Assembly (NCBI RefSeq): GCF_014839805.1
Contig: NC_051129.1
Location: 7,568,920-7,632,919, forward strand
Reading direction: 5' to 3'
DNA from: Manduca sexta
Taxonomy: Eukaryota > Arthropoda > Insecta > Lepidoptera > Sphingidae
Length of the DNA stretch: 64,000 bases
Shown: piece by piece, positions 24,160 to 38,600 of the stretch
How the letters are laid out: each line of letters starts with the position of its first letter
Position numbering within the stretch: the first letter of the stretch is position 1
Position numbers and translations under genes: made by a program
Notes under the pieces: model-generated
The model's database searches: none
Seen by the model: only the letters and a program-made list of their open reading frames with translations
What the model was told of the DNA's origin: nothing

Positions 24160-26137
24160 TCTATATATATATAAAAATGAATCCCTATTTCCCTTTGTCA
24201 CGTCATCACGCGTGAACGTCTGGAACGATTTCACAATTTTTTTTTTGTTGTGTTTATTATTGTCAGGAGAAGGTTCTTATGACAGAAAAAAAAACAAAAA
24301 TTTGCGCGGAAAATTAGAAAATTTAAGATAACTTAACGAAAATATTATTTTTTTATTACTGTCTATTGTTTGAAATAACTGTCAGCGATTAACGGAATGC
24401 GCGCTGCAATCAATGACTAAATATAAAGAGGACAGGCCTCAAAAGTTAGCTATATGAATAAGTTATATTTATGTTAGGGAAATCGACGCAGAATTGTCAA
24501 TATATATGTCTATCTCTTTTACTCAAAGCTTATTTGGAACGCAACAAAAAGACAAAAATAATTGCTTTCTTCGCATATGGCACTATTTCGTTTACTTCAA
24601 CACACTGGGACCGCCTTGCGGCAGAAACGCCATTTTATGCTGGCCAGTCGGCAAGTACATGTAGTGTCAGACGATGTAAACAAATCTTCATAAATATTGA
24701 ATTTAAAGTAATATAATCATATTCTCAATTGTTCAGTGTGTTTATTAGTGTATTTGTTAAGTTTCGAAAATGACTCAGTGTTGTGTGAAAGGATGCAAAT
24801 CGAATTCACGCAAGAAAGACCCCGAAATATATTTTCATAGGTTAGTAACTGTTTTTACCGAAAATTAGCAAATATCTTTGTATAATTACTTTTTGGATGT
24901 GTTTTTATCAATTAAAATGATATGTGGATCTGGTTTGTTAAGCTTTGGACCCTTTTAGGCGTGATTTATACACATTAAAATCATTATGTTTGTTTACACA
25001 CGAGCTTAGGGATGGGTGGGTGGATTTGTTTAGAAATTATTGATATCGATATTTTAACAGACGCCCGTTTATCAGTTACGGTTTTTGTCTTTGAAAGAAT
25101 GTTAGAGCACACATCAATATTGTATTATTCAGAACGACAAACTAAGTGAAATTAGAATATTTTTTTAAGATAACCAAAAAATTTAAAAACCAAGGCAAAA
25201 TGAATTGAGAATATTGAGCGACGTGATTGGAATCCTACACCAAATACATATTTCTTTACATTTTAAGAAGATATGCATAAACCACGCGTTTAATTAACGC
25301 GAGTAAAGATAACTGTTTTTCAACAATATTCCCGATAAGTAAAATAGTAATGATTATTATACTTCACCTAATAGTAATATTACTTTAATATATTGCTATG
25401 AATAAAATTAGAATTGTTACATAAAAGAATAGATAAACATAAAAGAAACAACATAAAGATGAAATGTAAGATATATTTTTACAATTGGCGGTCTTATGTT
25501 TCGAGCAACCTTTGCATGCACGGAAATAGATACATAATCATATTGTTGTTATTGCAAATAATTATTATAATTGATTATCTTAACCACCATTTTTACGGTC
25601 ATTGATTTTAGTTTGCTGAACCATAGTTATGTTTCTCGATCAAAGAGCATAATAATAAAATAAAATAAAACCAACCAAATAATTGCTGGCTACGCTATCT
25701 TATTCCATTTATCATGTATTAAATAAATATCTTAATCTGTAACTTAAATTTTTAGCAAGGAATAGTGCAACATACAAATATATATCAAACACAACTGGAT
25801 GTTTGTCACAACAGGTACTGCTTTGTTTAACAATTGTTACTTATAAATCAGTTTCAGTGTGTTTGTTTACATTATGGTTTGTTATATTTATATTATGGTA
25901 GTTCCTAACCCCTTTCGTATTTGATCTTTTTGGGGCTTGTTTGTCTCTCTTAATTCTTCGATGTCGATACAAAATTTTCGGTACTAGCATATCACTATTG
26001 TAAGAGGCGGAGTCGGCACCATTTTGTTCATGAAATGTGCCGCATGTCACGTGACCATATTACCCATCCTCTATACTTCTTTTATCATTGGCTGCAATTC
26101 ATAGTTAAGACAGGACAACGTCTATCGGGTCAGCTAG
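24160..26137 (+). mobile_element. Helitron carrying a captured THAP-type exon
   Basis: It starts TCTATATATATATAAAAATG and ends CGGGTCAGCTAG, with A before and T after, as Helitrons insert between A and T. A short relative lies on the minus strand at 52111-52365 and shares both ends: the ATGAATC start region and the GACAACGTCT...GGGTCA(A/G)CTAG end. The 2 kb copy has about 1.7 kb of extra inner sequence, including an ATG exon with a THAP-like start (24770-24840). The short copy shows what the element looks like without cargo. Helitrons are known to pick up gene pieces; capture here is inferred from the comparison. Confidence 0.75.
24770..24840 (+). pseudogene. First exon of a THAP-domain protein inside a Helitron
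   Basis: The exon begins ATG and reads MTQCCVKGCKSNSRKKDP then EIYFHR, ending at a GTTAGT donor. The C-x4-C spacing followed by a basic stretch and a F-H-R motif is how THAP zinc-finger domains begin. I find no second exon with the later Cys and His in the element, so this is most likely a captured fragment. Whether it is spliced to anything cannot be told. Confidence 0.65.
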
Positions 26138-26648
26138 TAATCAATAAAAGACAATTCTTCTCTATGCGCTTGATACAAGACATTTTATTACTGATTGCAT
26201 CATAATTTTAATTATGAATTTTTAGAATCATCCTAGCAAGCAATGTAGGTATATAAAAGAGGTGCAAAAAAAACAAAGAATTGTTTATTAAACATGTATT
26301 TCAGTGCCTCTATAGTTTTAAAAAACTTAAATAACTACACATTGATAGTAAGTTTGAAAAGCATTTCAAATATGCAAATATAGTATTTGTCCGAGCACAT
26401 CTAATACTAATTTCATAGTATAAACGTTGTTGCATAGTTTTATTGTTGTTAGCCCCTACGTGTTCCCATAAAATACAGTCATATCGTCATAACTATAGCA
26501 AACTGCGACTTTAGTGGAATCGGCATTTAGATGAAAAAGTATACGGTGACCACACTTTAGAAACTTATATATTTGAAATGATGTAAAGATTAATAATATT
26601 TGTATAGGTTAGGAATAGATATGTTCCCACAGGAGTAGCGCGGGTCCC
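26138..26648. other. Intergenic DNA downstream of IFT172
   Basis: AT-rich stretch between the Helitron end and the IFT172 stop codon. It should hold the IFT172 3' UTR on the minus strand; I see no other feature. Confidence 0.5.
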
Positions 26649-29600
26649 CTAGAGCGGCGTGTAGTCGGGCTCGCCGCACCAGGCGACCAGGAGCTGTAGG
26701 AGCGCGGCGGGCGCTGCGTCGTTGCGCGCCGCGTTCGTAGCGCGCGACCACCACTCACGATTCGCACACCGACCTACAAACATTACCTTATAGTATTTAT
26801 TGCATGTGGTCATCTGCATTACAAACCGGTCTAATTACACCATATTTCAGTTACCTATCTAAGTTTATTGTACATCAAAATCCTTTTTCTTCTATTGCGA
26901 TTAAAGATAAAGATAATTAGTTAACATACAAACTAAAAATTATGTATTGGTAAATACGTAGGACATGTGTCTGTAATGTATAAGTTACATACCGTTAGTA
27001 AAAGTGACGAGTCGAGTTCCGAGCGGGTATCCGGTGAGCACGCAGCATAGCTCCGCCTCGCCGACGCTTGATGCGTACAAACCACGACTGTCCACTGGCA
27101 ACGTCTAAAGACACCGACGCTATTTATGCACTTGTAAGTATGTAGTAGGTTAGGTAATTTATATCCTTACAATCACATCATCAGCAATCCACGCAGTACC
27201 AAGGGTTGGTTTATATGTGTTAAGTATATTGGTATTCACATACCACTAGGTGATAAGCTTGATGAAATACAAACTACTATAAAAATAATAAACCCAAGAG
27301 GGCTCACAAATCCTTCTAATAATAAAAAGCCTTTTGAATAGGAAAGCACAAATATGACATGTTTTGTTTATGAAATGGTTTAATACAATAAGTGTCTACT
27401 CATTGTCATCTGACTACGGCGTTACCTGTTCGACGGCCTGGTCCATGGACACGTGCAGCGCCCACTCGCGCACGTCGTCGAGCGGCGCGCCGCGCACGCA
27501 CCCGCGCTCCGCCAGCAGCGCCGCGCGCGCCCAGTCCGTGCACTCTGCGCGCACGCGCACACGCACACACGCACACGACAACAGCTCGCATTACACATTC
27601 GTTTTACAAATATCACATTTCACCCTTAAACGTTCCGCAACGATCTCATATTGGAAAAGAATAAGGGCTGGCAGAGAAGATTCAAAATATTTTATTTTCA
27701 AATTTATTCAAGAGTAACTCCAATGCATTCATAATGCCTGTAAATTTTAATGGTGCTAAATCTTCCAACAATAACTAACGCTACTTATTTAACTTTTTGT
27801 AAATGCCATCGGTCAAAACGACATTTATCAAAACTAATTACCGAAGTCAGTATAGTCAAGTAGGTGCGCGCTGTCGTCATCAGCCGCTTCGGTGAGATCA
27901 AGACAGCGGTTGAGAAACACGAAAGCCTCGCGAGCGCTCCCATTACCCTCGGACCTCAAAACCATTCCGCAGGCGTAAAACGCTAAAACCAACATTATTC
28001 ATTAAAACCCATTAGATAAACCAATTCTAACTATAAGTAATATTCTAAATGCTTGTAAACTATCAAATTTCACTTCTAGTTCTGAATTGGGAGGACTACG
28101 CGACGCGCTACGCAGTGTAGCACATAATTTAGAACTGTAGAAAAATGTCGACGCCGCTTGCTACGGATGCGTAACACCTAGTAAAGGCGTAGCATCTTTC
28201 GTTAAAATTCTTCCTACAAACTTTTTTTCTCATATTAACGCTTCTGTAAAAATTTACATAATCTTTTTTAGAAAAATCATTTTCGCAAACTACTATACAC
28301 TATACAATTGGAAAAAATATGTTATAAATGATATAGGATTTATGAATATAACTATGTATTATAAACTTACCGACATCAGCAACTATTATGTCTGTGTATC
28401 GAGGCAGAGCTCTCGCGGCGCGGCCTGCTATTTGAGGGACATGTAGAGCCATCAGCAATGTAATTGCCTAAAATTTATAATAAATTATTTTTCACTATGT
28501 AATGTTTAACGTCCGTTACGTTAAGGCAGTAAGCGCAGTAGATTAACGCAATACATTAAACGTACGAAATACCATTATGTAACTTAAAATATTATTAATC
28601 ATATTCCATACTACTAACCTGCATGGCTCTATCATCAGCTCCCATAGCCAGCATAACGGTTCCGGCATCCTTCAGTGCGTTGTAAGCCTTTGGTGCGATG
28701 GATACGCGCAGCAACACCTCCGCACATACAGCCTTCGCGATGCCCGCGTCGGCGTCGGACACCACCGGCCCCGCAGAGTCGCCGGTGTTCAGGTACTGGC
28801 GTAGAGTGTCCAGCGCTTGAGACAGAGCCTCGGGCACGTCCTCGCTCTCGATGTTTATGCCTTCTATGCGCTAAGGATAAATTTAATTAGTTGGAGAGGT
28901 TTTTACCGTCATTTTAATGTTAGACTTGGAAAATTAGGTGTAACTTAGAGACATTCAATGTTATTATTTTTTATGCAACTTAGTTGTGTTATTAGCGACA
29001 ATTAATTATGGTATCGGTTGTTACACAACGATTGTTTATAAAAGTAGCTCCAGAAAAAATCAACAGGCCAGTATTAGCACAAAATATTCGTAATATCTAA
29101 TGTATCAAAACGGTCTTGGCACTTGCCACAGCTTATGAACATTTGTGATCAGTCAGGTCCTCCACCACACATATAACTTACTCATGTTCCATATTTTAAT
29201 GTGTTCATCACCCATGTCCTAAATATCTACTTGGTTGGTCCAACATAAAAGAGCTCATCGTAGTTGAAGCCCCTACCGAGTGCGTCTTGAACAAGTGCGC
29301 GACGTATCGCAGCGCGTAGTGCGGTGCGCGTGCGCCGGCGTGCGCGAGGCAGCGCGCCCACTGCCCCGCGCGGCACAGACGCTCCAGCGCCGCCGCCTCG
29401 CCCGCCTCGCTCGAGCCCTCGCTCTCTGCCTCGGGTTCCACCGCGCGCGCCTCCTCTGCCTCGTTGTCTGATGCCATTTGACCACCTTAGAGTTAGAAAA
29501 TGATAAAATTAAAAGATCATTGGATGAACAGCCCAAATATCAGAAACAAATCCAAAAAAAATGTACTTCACCTTGCGGCTCTTCGTCTTCTTCAGCGTCA

Positions 29601-32600
29601 CCTTCAGTAAGAGCTGCTCGAAGTTGCTCGCCAATGTCGCTTTGACCAATCGCAGCAAATCTGTTCACATTGTTTTAACATTAGTTTTTGAAGGTTAAAT
29701 AACTTAATTACAATACTATTCTGTAATCTATACTATTATATAAAGCTGAAGAGTTTGTTTGTTTGTATGTTTGAACGCGCTAATCTCAGGAACTACCGGT
29801 TCAAACTGAAAAAATATTTTTGTGGTGGATAGCCCTTTGTTCGTGGAGTGCTATAGGCTATATATCATCACGCTATGACCAATAGGAGCGGAGCAGTAAT
29901 GGCTAATCTCAGGAACCATCGGTTCGAACTGAAAAAATCTTTTTGTGTTGGATAGCCCTATATTCCTGGAGTGCTATAGGCTATATATTATCACGCTATG
30001 ACTAATAGGAGCGGAGCAGTAATAAAACATGTTGCAAAAACGGGGAAAATTTATTAGTTTTGAGAGCTTCCGTTGCGTGCGTTGCGTAAACGGTTAAAGT
30101 TATGCAACAATGATGTATCACGGGATTGTTCCTCTTAAAAAGTTGTTCAAAAATATATTATAAAACAAAGTCTCCCACTGCATCTGTCTGCCTGAACGTG
30201 CTAAACTCAAAAACTACCCAACTTATTAAGATGAAATTTGGTATGGAGACAGTTTTATAACGGAAAACTTTAGCCCGAAAAACTTTATAACGCGGGCAGA
30301 GCCGCGGGCAAAAGCTAGTATAAATAAAAGTACAATAAAGTAGTGGTTACCTATCGGCGAGCACGTCTGCGGCGGCGCGCCTCTCGTGGCGGTGCAGATG
30401 GTCGCGCGCGAGCCTGGCGGCGCGCAGCGCGGCGCGCTCGGCGAGCCTGGGCGCGCCGGCCTCGGCGGCGGCCGCGCTCGCCCGCGCCAGCAGCCGCACT
30501 GCCTCCGCCCAGCGCGCCGCGTCCGCCTGCGCCGCCGCGCGCGCCAGCAGCGCCGGCACGCCCGCCGGCACGGCCTCCGTGCTCGCCGGCAGGTACTCGC
30601 GCGACACGCGCGCCGCTTCCTCCCACAATTCTAATCAACACGGTGAAGTGCAATCAGAAAAATATTAAAAACTATATACAATACCTCAAACGAGAGGCTT
30701 TACGAACTGAATTTAAATTTATACGTAATCCTATTATTCCTCCTGGTTTCTTCTACGCTTTGCTTTAATACAAATCTATTTTTGCATTTTGTCTGTCGCT
30801 TCAAAAATAATATGACATGATAAAGGCACACAATCTCACCGAGGTCTTTGTAATGTTGCACCACCTCGCGCGGCCTGTTGGCGCGGATCATGAGCGTCTC
30901 GAACTGCTGCAGGTCGCCCCGCTCGGCCGCCGCACGAGCGCCTTCCACAAGAACTTCTTCTACCTGGTTTGTATCGTAATTAATCGCCTGAACTTCTAGC
31001 AATGAAACGAAATTAATACGAACAAGAAAACGTTATAAACCTGTTGAACTGATTTATACATCTATACTACAATGAATATGACAGACCATATGCGGTGCGT
31101 GCTGATCAGCGATCGCGAGCGCCTTCTGGTGCTGTCCCTTGTCGAGCCACATGCGCACGGCGTGGTCGGGCGCTTGGGCACGCAGGAACGCCGCCTCCGC
31201 CTCTTCAGGACGAGAGTCAGCCAGCGCCGCCGCCTCGTGCCGCCATACCTCGCGCCGACTGATGCCGCCGCCCAGCTCGCTCAATTCCATCGCTATGTCC
31301 CATCTATAAACAACGGATTCTCCTCATCCTCATCAGTCACATGATGCCATACATGAATCCAGGGGTTCCAAATCAGAAAAATCTATACAGAGCACCTTTA
31401 TGCTAAATGAATAGTTAATTTAATTGATAAAGTCGAATATATCTGGTTAGTGCGCAGTGCCCACCTCTGCGCCTGCAGCGCCCACTTGGCGCCGAGCGCG
31501 GCGAGCCCGCGCGCCGCCAGCAGCCGCGCGCCCGCCGCGCCGCCGAGCGCCGCCGCGTGCTGCACGCACACCTGCACGCACGCGCACGCACACTCAGCAA
31601 CACTCAACACAACCACTAGTTACAATATTCTTAATTCCATTGTAAAGAAGAGGGAGAGTGAAAAAAATACTTTATATAAAAAAATCTTAAAATTACTAAT
31701 GCCGCAATATACGGAAAGGCATAAAGTATCTACATTTGTTATCTATAGTTTAATTTAATTCCTCCTAGGAATTACTGTTATTTAATATCATCCATTCACA
31801 CGTACTGCAACCACAACATATCGCAGCGACAAAACTTTTTTCAATAGTGATAACGTGTGTGGTTGCGATTTGGTCAATATAAATTTGTATGAAAATTAAT
31901 AGTTTAATTCATAAGAACATTTTGTCGTCGAGTTCAACTGTGTGAGCGATATTGACCAAAACCACAACCACAATTTCTTGCTGCGTTGCGTTGTGGTGTA
32001 TATAAATGGACCCACAGAGCTACCGCGTACATAAGAAAATATGCCTATTTTGTCATTTAGGTACTGGTACCTAAAAACCGATTATAATATGCGCACCTGT
32101 TGTTGCACAGCAGTAGGCGCATGCGCTCGCGCCACTCTCTCTGCGTTCTCCCACTGTCCGCACGATCGATACATTTGAATAGCGCTTTTCCAGTCGTCTG
32201 CATTAACAAACATTCTGTTTTTAAACAATCACCTAACGAGTCTTAGTCACTGCAAGTTACTTCAACTTCTGCTCTCCACAGCTCTAAAGTGGGAAGTAAA
32301 ACCTAGAAATCTTTTATCAATGAGTTAGAAACCTTATACCGACTCTTCCAGATAAATATTCATGATAAAAAACTAAAGGTACATTTTATCTATTGATCTA
32401 GATCCAAAAAAATAATAGTATATTCCCAAACTTTGCAAGTCAATATCTTAATTTTTATTACCTAATCACATCCTCTCACAAGCAACAAACTCAATGAATG
32501 AAATGCGTTAAGATCTGACCTGCCTGCACGTAGTAGTTCTCAGCGGCGCGCAGGTCCCCGGCGGCGTGCAGCGCCTGCGCCACGTGTCGCCGCGTCGCCT

Positions 32601-35600
32601 CCAGCAGCGCCGGCCGGTGCGCTGCCACCAGGCGCAGCATCGCCTCGTACTGGGACGCTTCCTGGACCAAACCAGATGTATTTTGGAGATACTACTCTCA
32701 CTATATTATAATTCTTTCTTATCTGTTCATTGTGGGTAGACTGGTCCATAAAACTCGACTTTCATTGCTTAGAGAAAAGAAGAGATGGCATAGCTATCTG
32801 TCACCTTGAGTGGTCGATTATAACTCAAAAAACATTATTCAGTAATTATAGAAACACGCGGATGACCAACACCTCACCTAAACATAAGAAATCATTATAG
32901 AAACATGATTCGTCTAGACCAACCTTATACATAGAGATGGCTTCATCCGGCTCTCCAAGCCCGATATATATCTGCTCGGCCTTCTTGTACTGTCCATCGG
33001 CGCGCAGCTGTTCCGCCAGCGGCAGGTATATATCCCTAGTGCGCTCCTCCGAGAGCGTGGCGGCGGCGAGGCGCAGGCCGTCCGCGACACGTCCAGCCGC
33101 GTTGTATGCGCGCACGCATCTCTCGCTCATGTTGCACCATGTTAGTAGCCGCTCAGCTGTCTCCCATTCCTAGGGTAATGCAAAATTATATTCTACCATT
33201 AGGATTTCTAATGACAAAGCAATTCCAACATGTCATTAAAATAAACGTAGTTTTAATTTTAAGTTATCAAAATGGTACGTTACTTGAACTGAAATGAAAT
33301 GGTCACCAAGTTGTTCACACTCTTTCTTTATAGAATCTTTATCGTCGATAGCCTGCAATGAAATAAATAATCATAGTAACATTGTGACAGATAATAATAA
33401 AATAAAAATATAGTTACTCTGGCCAATTATAGTGCCCCATCACATTTGTCATTGTAATTGTTGTAATTATTGAACTCAATTCAATTAATTACTGCAAAAA
33501 GTAGCAACCTAACAGTGCAACTGTTAACTACGACAGAGTCCCCAAAATAGATAAAAAAAAATTGAATAAGTAGTGGTCCAATTCGAGATCTGCGTAATAA
33601 AGGACAGATCCTCTTTATGGTTAAAAACTCCAATTAGTTCTTATCCTTTTATTTGATTAATATTGTTGGGGTTAGGAGTCGGCGAGCTGGCCGGGCGGTG
33701 TGAGGCACCTGCAGTATGTGCAGCGCGCGCGCGTAGTGCTTGGCGTGCAGCGCGGCGTGCAGCGCGGCGCGCGTGTCGCCCGCCTCGATGAGGTGCGCCA
33801 CCGCCGCGCCCGCCTGCCGCGCGCCCACCAGCCACGCGCCCCACTGCGCCTCCACGCGCGTCACCTCGCCCGCGCAGCGCTGCAACAACTCTCACTGCAT
33901 GCACTCTCAACCTGACGGCAACGCCATGCCATCAGTAAAGACACAACTTTAGTCAGTCAAAAAAATCATTAATGTTTTGTCCGACTTCTCTGTCTCCATC
34001 AATTGTCGACTTAGGCTCTATAACAAATTTCCAACCTTAGTACGGTTCAGGAATTTCCGTCTGTGTAAATTAGAGATTTGTAAACATACGATGATGTTAC
34101 CTCTCTAGCCAACTGCACGGCTCGTGCAAAGTTGTGTCCCTTGGCGTAATAATCCACAGCCGTTAGGTAGTCACCTTTCCTCTCTGAAAGCTCTCCCGCC
34201 ATCTCCCACCATTCTTCCTGTGAACAATAAATTCAACTACAACAAACGTACGCAGTAAATGTCACAATGCCCTCTATTATCCATATGGTAAATTACATTA
34301 TTGTCCCCAAGCGCAGTTATACTAAAGTTACTTTTACTGTACTGTACTGTACTGTCCAGACTTCATGACCTGGACCCACACGCGAGTGCAGTAGAGTCGC
34401 GAGTATTATGTGATTGGTAAAGCGTTTAGCCTTGGGCAGTGTGTGTGAGTGACCTGTATGAGCTGCGTGTGCACGGCGTCGACGAGGTGTGTGTCGCGGA
34501 GCAGCTGCGGGTGCTGCAGCAGCAGGGCGGCGGCGCGGCGCGCGCGCCCCCCGCGCAGCCACGTGCGCACCGCGCCCTCCGCGTCGCCCGCGCCCGCCAG
34601 CGCCGCGCCCGCCTCGCCCAGCCGACCTCACCACAAACATTATACATCTGTATTGACTGATTGTTCGATTCGGTGTATATCGCTAGGATCATCACTCATC
34701 TTTCAGTATATTCCTTTCGTAAACGTTCAGTTGTTTTCTTTAATTTAATTTGTTAATTGATCATTATCACTTTTGGACTGTACTTACTCCCCAACACTGC
34801 TGCTGATCAATATATTTTCGATCATCAATACGTCATTAATTGAACTTATCACGCATCAGACAATCAGTAACCAATGAACGTCATAAAACCTAGACTTTCA
34901 GTTATGGCAGAAAAAGATACAAGCGCAGCATAGTTTGTATGCTACTAACAAATACTGTATGCCCATTGCCCATGTATTTGAAATGAACAAATAAAATTTT
35001 AAAAAATCGTACTCCATATTTTTTTACTACCTTCGAAAGTAAACAAGCTAATGATCCAATTGATAGTAAGTGATCTAGAAATAAAACTTACCAGTATATA
35101 TCAAATAATCCATGTACTGCTGTTTGAGTATGGCCACGGATCCACGGTCCGCCCGCTCGGCGACGGCGATGGCCTCGGCCCACTTGTTGAATTGCTTGTA
35201 CATGTCGATGGCGAGGTCGGCACGAGCAGCGCGCTTCACGTAACACTCCTCCGCGGCCGACAGATTACCGGCAAAGATAGACAGTCGGGCTCGCATCACC
35301 GGGCTGTGTAACCCTATGGAACATTATGGACAAAACCAATACTAATAATTATAAAAATCTAAAGTTTGCAAACAAGTTTGGATGTTTGAAGAGAACGTAG
35401 GAATCACTAAACGAGTTGTATGGAATCGAATAATAGCTAGGTTACTTAATATGAAATTGGGAAATTAGCTACTCAATGAGACTTTTCTCTCAGGGAAGGG
35501 TTTTCACGCGGACGGAGTAACACCTAGTAAATAATAACTACAGTAATAACAGTTTTATCTATCATACATTTTCATTCTTCATACCACTCTATAACAATAA

Positions 35601-38600
35601 ACAATTCAATACCGGCAGTAACATCCCCGTCGCCTTCAGCAGCGGCCAACTGAACTGTTTTGTCCAAATAAAAGGTGCGGGCCTCGTCGCCGACCTCCCG
35701 ATAGCATTTAGCCGCAAGCTGTAAGTACAATAAATTAGAATCTTTAAATGAATCCACATGCTGATACATCCAGCTACGATCGAATTGTGCGGAAAGATAC
35801 TTAAGATGCGCTGGTAAAAGAAAGATCCATAGTTGGACATCGCGAGATCCCTCATCAAAGTCCAAGGCCCCGGGTAGTTGTTCGGTTTGCCAGCTCCACT
35901 TCCCGTCCTAAGGCCACCACTGATGCCCTTACAGTTATTCTAAACGAATATCAACTTCATAGGTGTAAATATTTAGACCGTTAATATTTGTGAATTTTCC
36001 GCGGTGTTTAGTTTTAGAGTGCATTCAATTCTTATTCTTATGATAATATTTGCCTTTAGGAAAGTGTTTAAGAGCAGTAATAAAAAAATACATTACTTGT
36101 ACATCTTCGTTCTGCAGCGCTCGTTCGGCCAACTGTCGCCACAGCGGCGCCACGTCCGCGCTGCTGCCGACACTATCTAAATATGTCGCGCAGCCCGTCA
36201 AGTCGCCGCTGCGGAGGGCGTTGTCTAAAATGTGAGGAAATTGGGACAAATTACCTTAAAAACAATACGTAGTTAATTTGAATTGGAACAAATTTATATG
36301 ATTTAGAATTATACTGTTCAAGGTCAGGAGCTCTCTTCGGTTGGCTTATGGAAACATTATAACTCATAATGATAATTGTTTTCGAAGATTTTTTTGTTTT
36401 GGAATTTGGAGATTATTGGTGAAATACTATAATATATTATTACACATTAAAAAAAACAATGGCTACATTGTAATGTGATTTAAAAACAAATTAAAAAATC
36501 TTCTAACCAGCATATGAATAAAATAAATAATTGTGAGACTAATTAAATGAACTTATTTTCAACACTGACTAAAAGCGAGTCGATGTTCGTCCAGCTGCAG
36601 GTACTGCGCGTGCGCACCGTCGAGCAGCACGCGGCGCGCGTCCGCCTCCAGCGCCACGCCGCCGCCCGTCTCGCACATCTCCACGCTGCCCGGGTCCCAC
36701 GCGCTGTACCTACCATTATACATAACTTAAGTAGGACCTATCCTGCTGTAACGCAATATCGTTACAATATTTGCTCGACGGAAATCCCTTGTAAGTCAAT
36801 GGGCTCTATCATCAATATTAACCACATAAAGTCCACTGCTGAACATATGTTCAGGGAATTTCAGGGTTTTTTTCTTAACGGAAATTAACACGGTCAATAT
36901 GACTAGTTTATTACCAAATATAACCTTACACATACGGATATGAGTACATAGGCGCAGCGGCACAAGCGACAAGCGTCCCGCGTCAAGTGTAAATTGCGAC
37001 TGGTGCGTGCGGCTACATACGTCTCGCCTAAAGATTTCCATAAGGCCTGTCAAAATCAGAATGTCCCTGCAACCTGTCAATGACTTAAATACTTACCAAA
37101 CGAGAAGATGAGTGGGTGTTTGTGCGACGACGGCATCACTATTCTCAATCCATTGAACGAATCCCACGCCACTGGCAATGATCTCCTGGTAATATAATAG
37201 TAATATGTATACTCAAGATACAATATTGAGCACTCAAAAAATGTGTCAAGAAGAATCTTATTCAAAAGAACAAGTATCAAGTATCCAAGCATGGACCAGA
37301 CTTTTTGTGCATAACAAACCTTGTCTCCAGAAGGCAGTCGCAAGAGCGCCAGTCTCCGGCGCGTGTCCCGCAGCAGCAACAGCTGACCGCTCTCGTTGAG
37401 CTCGAGCCAGTCCACGCGCGCCTCGTGCCACCACTGCCCCACCTGCACTCCTGGATACATAATGAGTCTAGGTTTAAATATCTGAATAGGACTGGAAGAA
37501 TGGCATAGAATCCATATACTTTTCTGAAGAGCATGAAAATGTTCTGGTATGAGATTTATTTCTCTGTGAAACCATTATGATCGCAAGACTTACACTTTTA
37601 ATAGATACACATAACACTGCATATTTTCCAGTCTTCATAATAAATGTTAATAAATATTGTGAAGCAATCTCAATTGTATAGTTAAGTAAATAAATCTGGT
37701 ATTTCCGTGTCTCTTCCACTTGTTAGTATCTAATGACATATATCACTAACATAGTAAAGCAAAAAGACAACTTCGACTCTTTTCAGGTGTTTCTAATCCC
37801 AAAAAACTTTTATCAACAATAAGTCAAAACTACCTTATGAATCTAAAAATCTAACTCAAACCTTTATGGTTTTCGGCACATATTTTATTTTTTTTCACAT
37901 AAGACTTCTCTTTTCACCGAGCCACAATTCGTGTGCTTTCTATTCCACAAAGGTACTTGACATTGGTTAAATTGTTAGAGCGTTGCAGCCAACAACAAAG
38001 TGTAAATTGTAATCGCTTGTGAACTGACCGGTGAGTAGATCGAGCACGGCGACGGTCTGCCGGTCGAGGAGGTAGGCGAGGTGCTTGCGGTGCGCGCCGC
38101 CCTCGTTGATGCGCACGCTCAGCACGTGCGGGTTCACGCGCTCCGTACGCACCTGCGTGTACACTATACAGCTTCAATACAACTTTTACAATGTTATCCA
38201 AATTATAGGACTCGGCACATGGCATAACAATGTCTTAGGTTCCAAGCTGACATGATAAATTAATATTACGAATAAACACATACCCTTCCGTCATTCATGT
38301 CCCGCTCATTCAGTAAGGGTATAGTGAAGACTTTGTCTTTGATACAATGATGGATGATATGATATTGACACGTTTGAAAAAAATATTTATATTCGAAACT
38401 AGATTATCACAAAATAAATTTATATATACGCTCTAGAACTCCCTTTTTCAATATTTTCTCTCATTCCATTCAAAGGATGTCTGTAAGATATTGCCTCGAG
38501 CAATAAGTTCAGCAATTGTACCTTTCCTCTACCTTCATTGATTTTTTGTTTTTGGTGTAAAATAAAGCTATAAAATGAGATATTTAAAATAATCCAAACT

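Noticed and set aside
30343..30768. Long Arg/Ala/Pro-rich frames on the plus strand over IFT172 exons (also at 27392, 31450, 33740 and 34449)
   Set aside because: They are GC-rich shadows of minus-strand exons whose phases fit the IFT172 chain.
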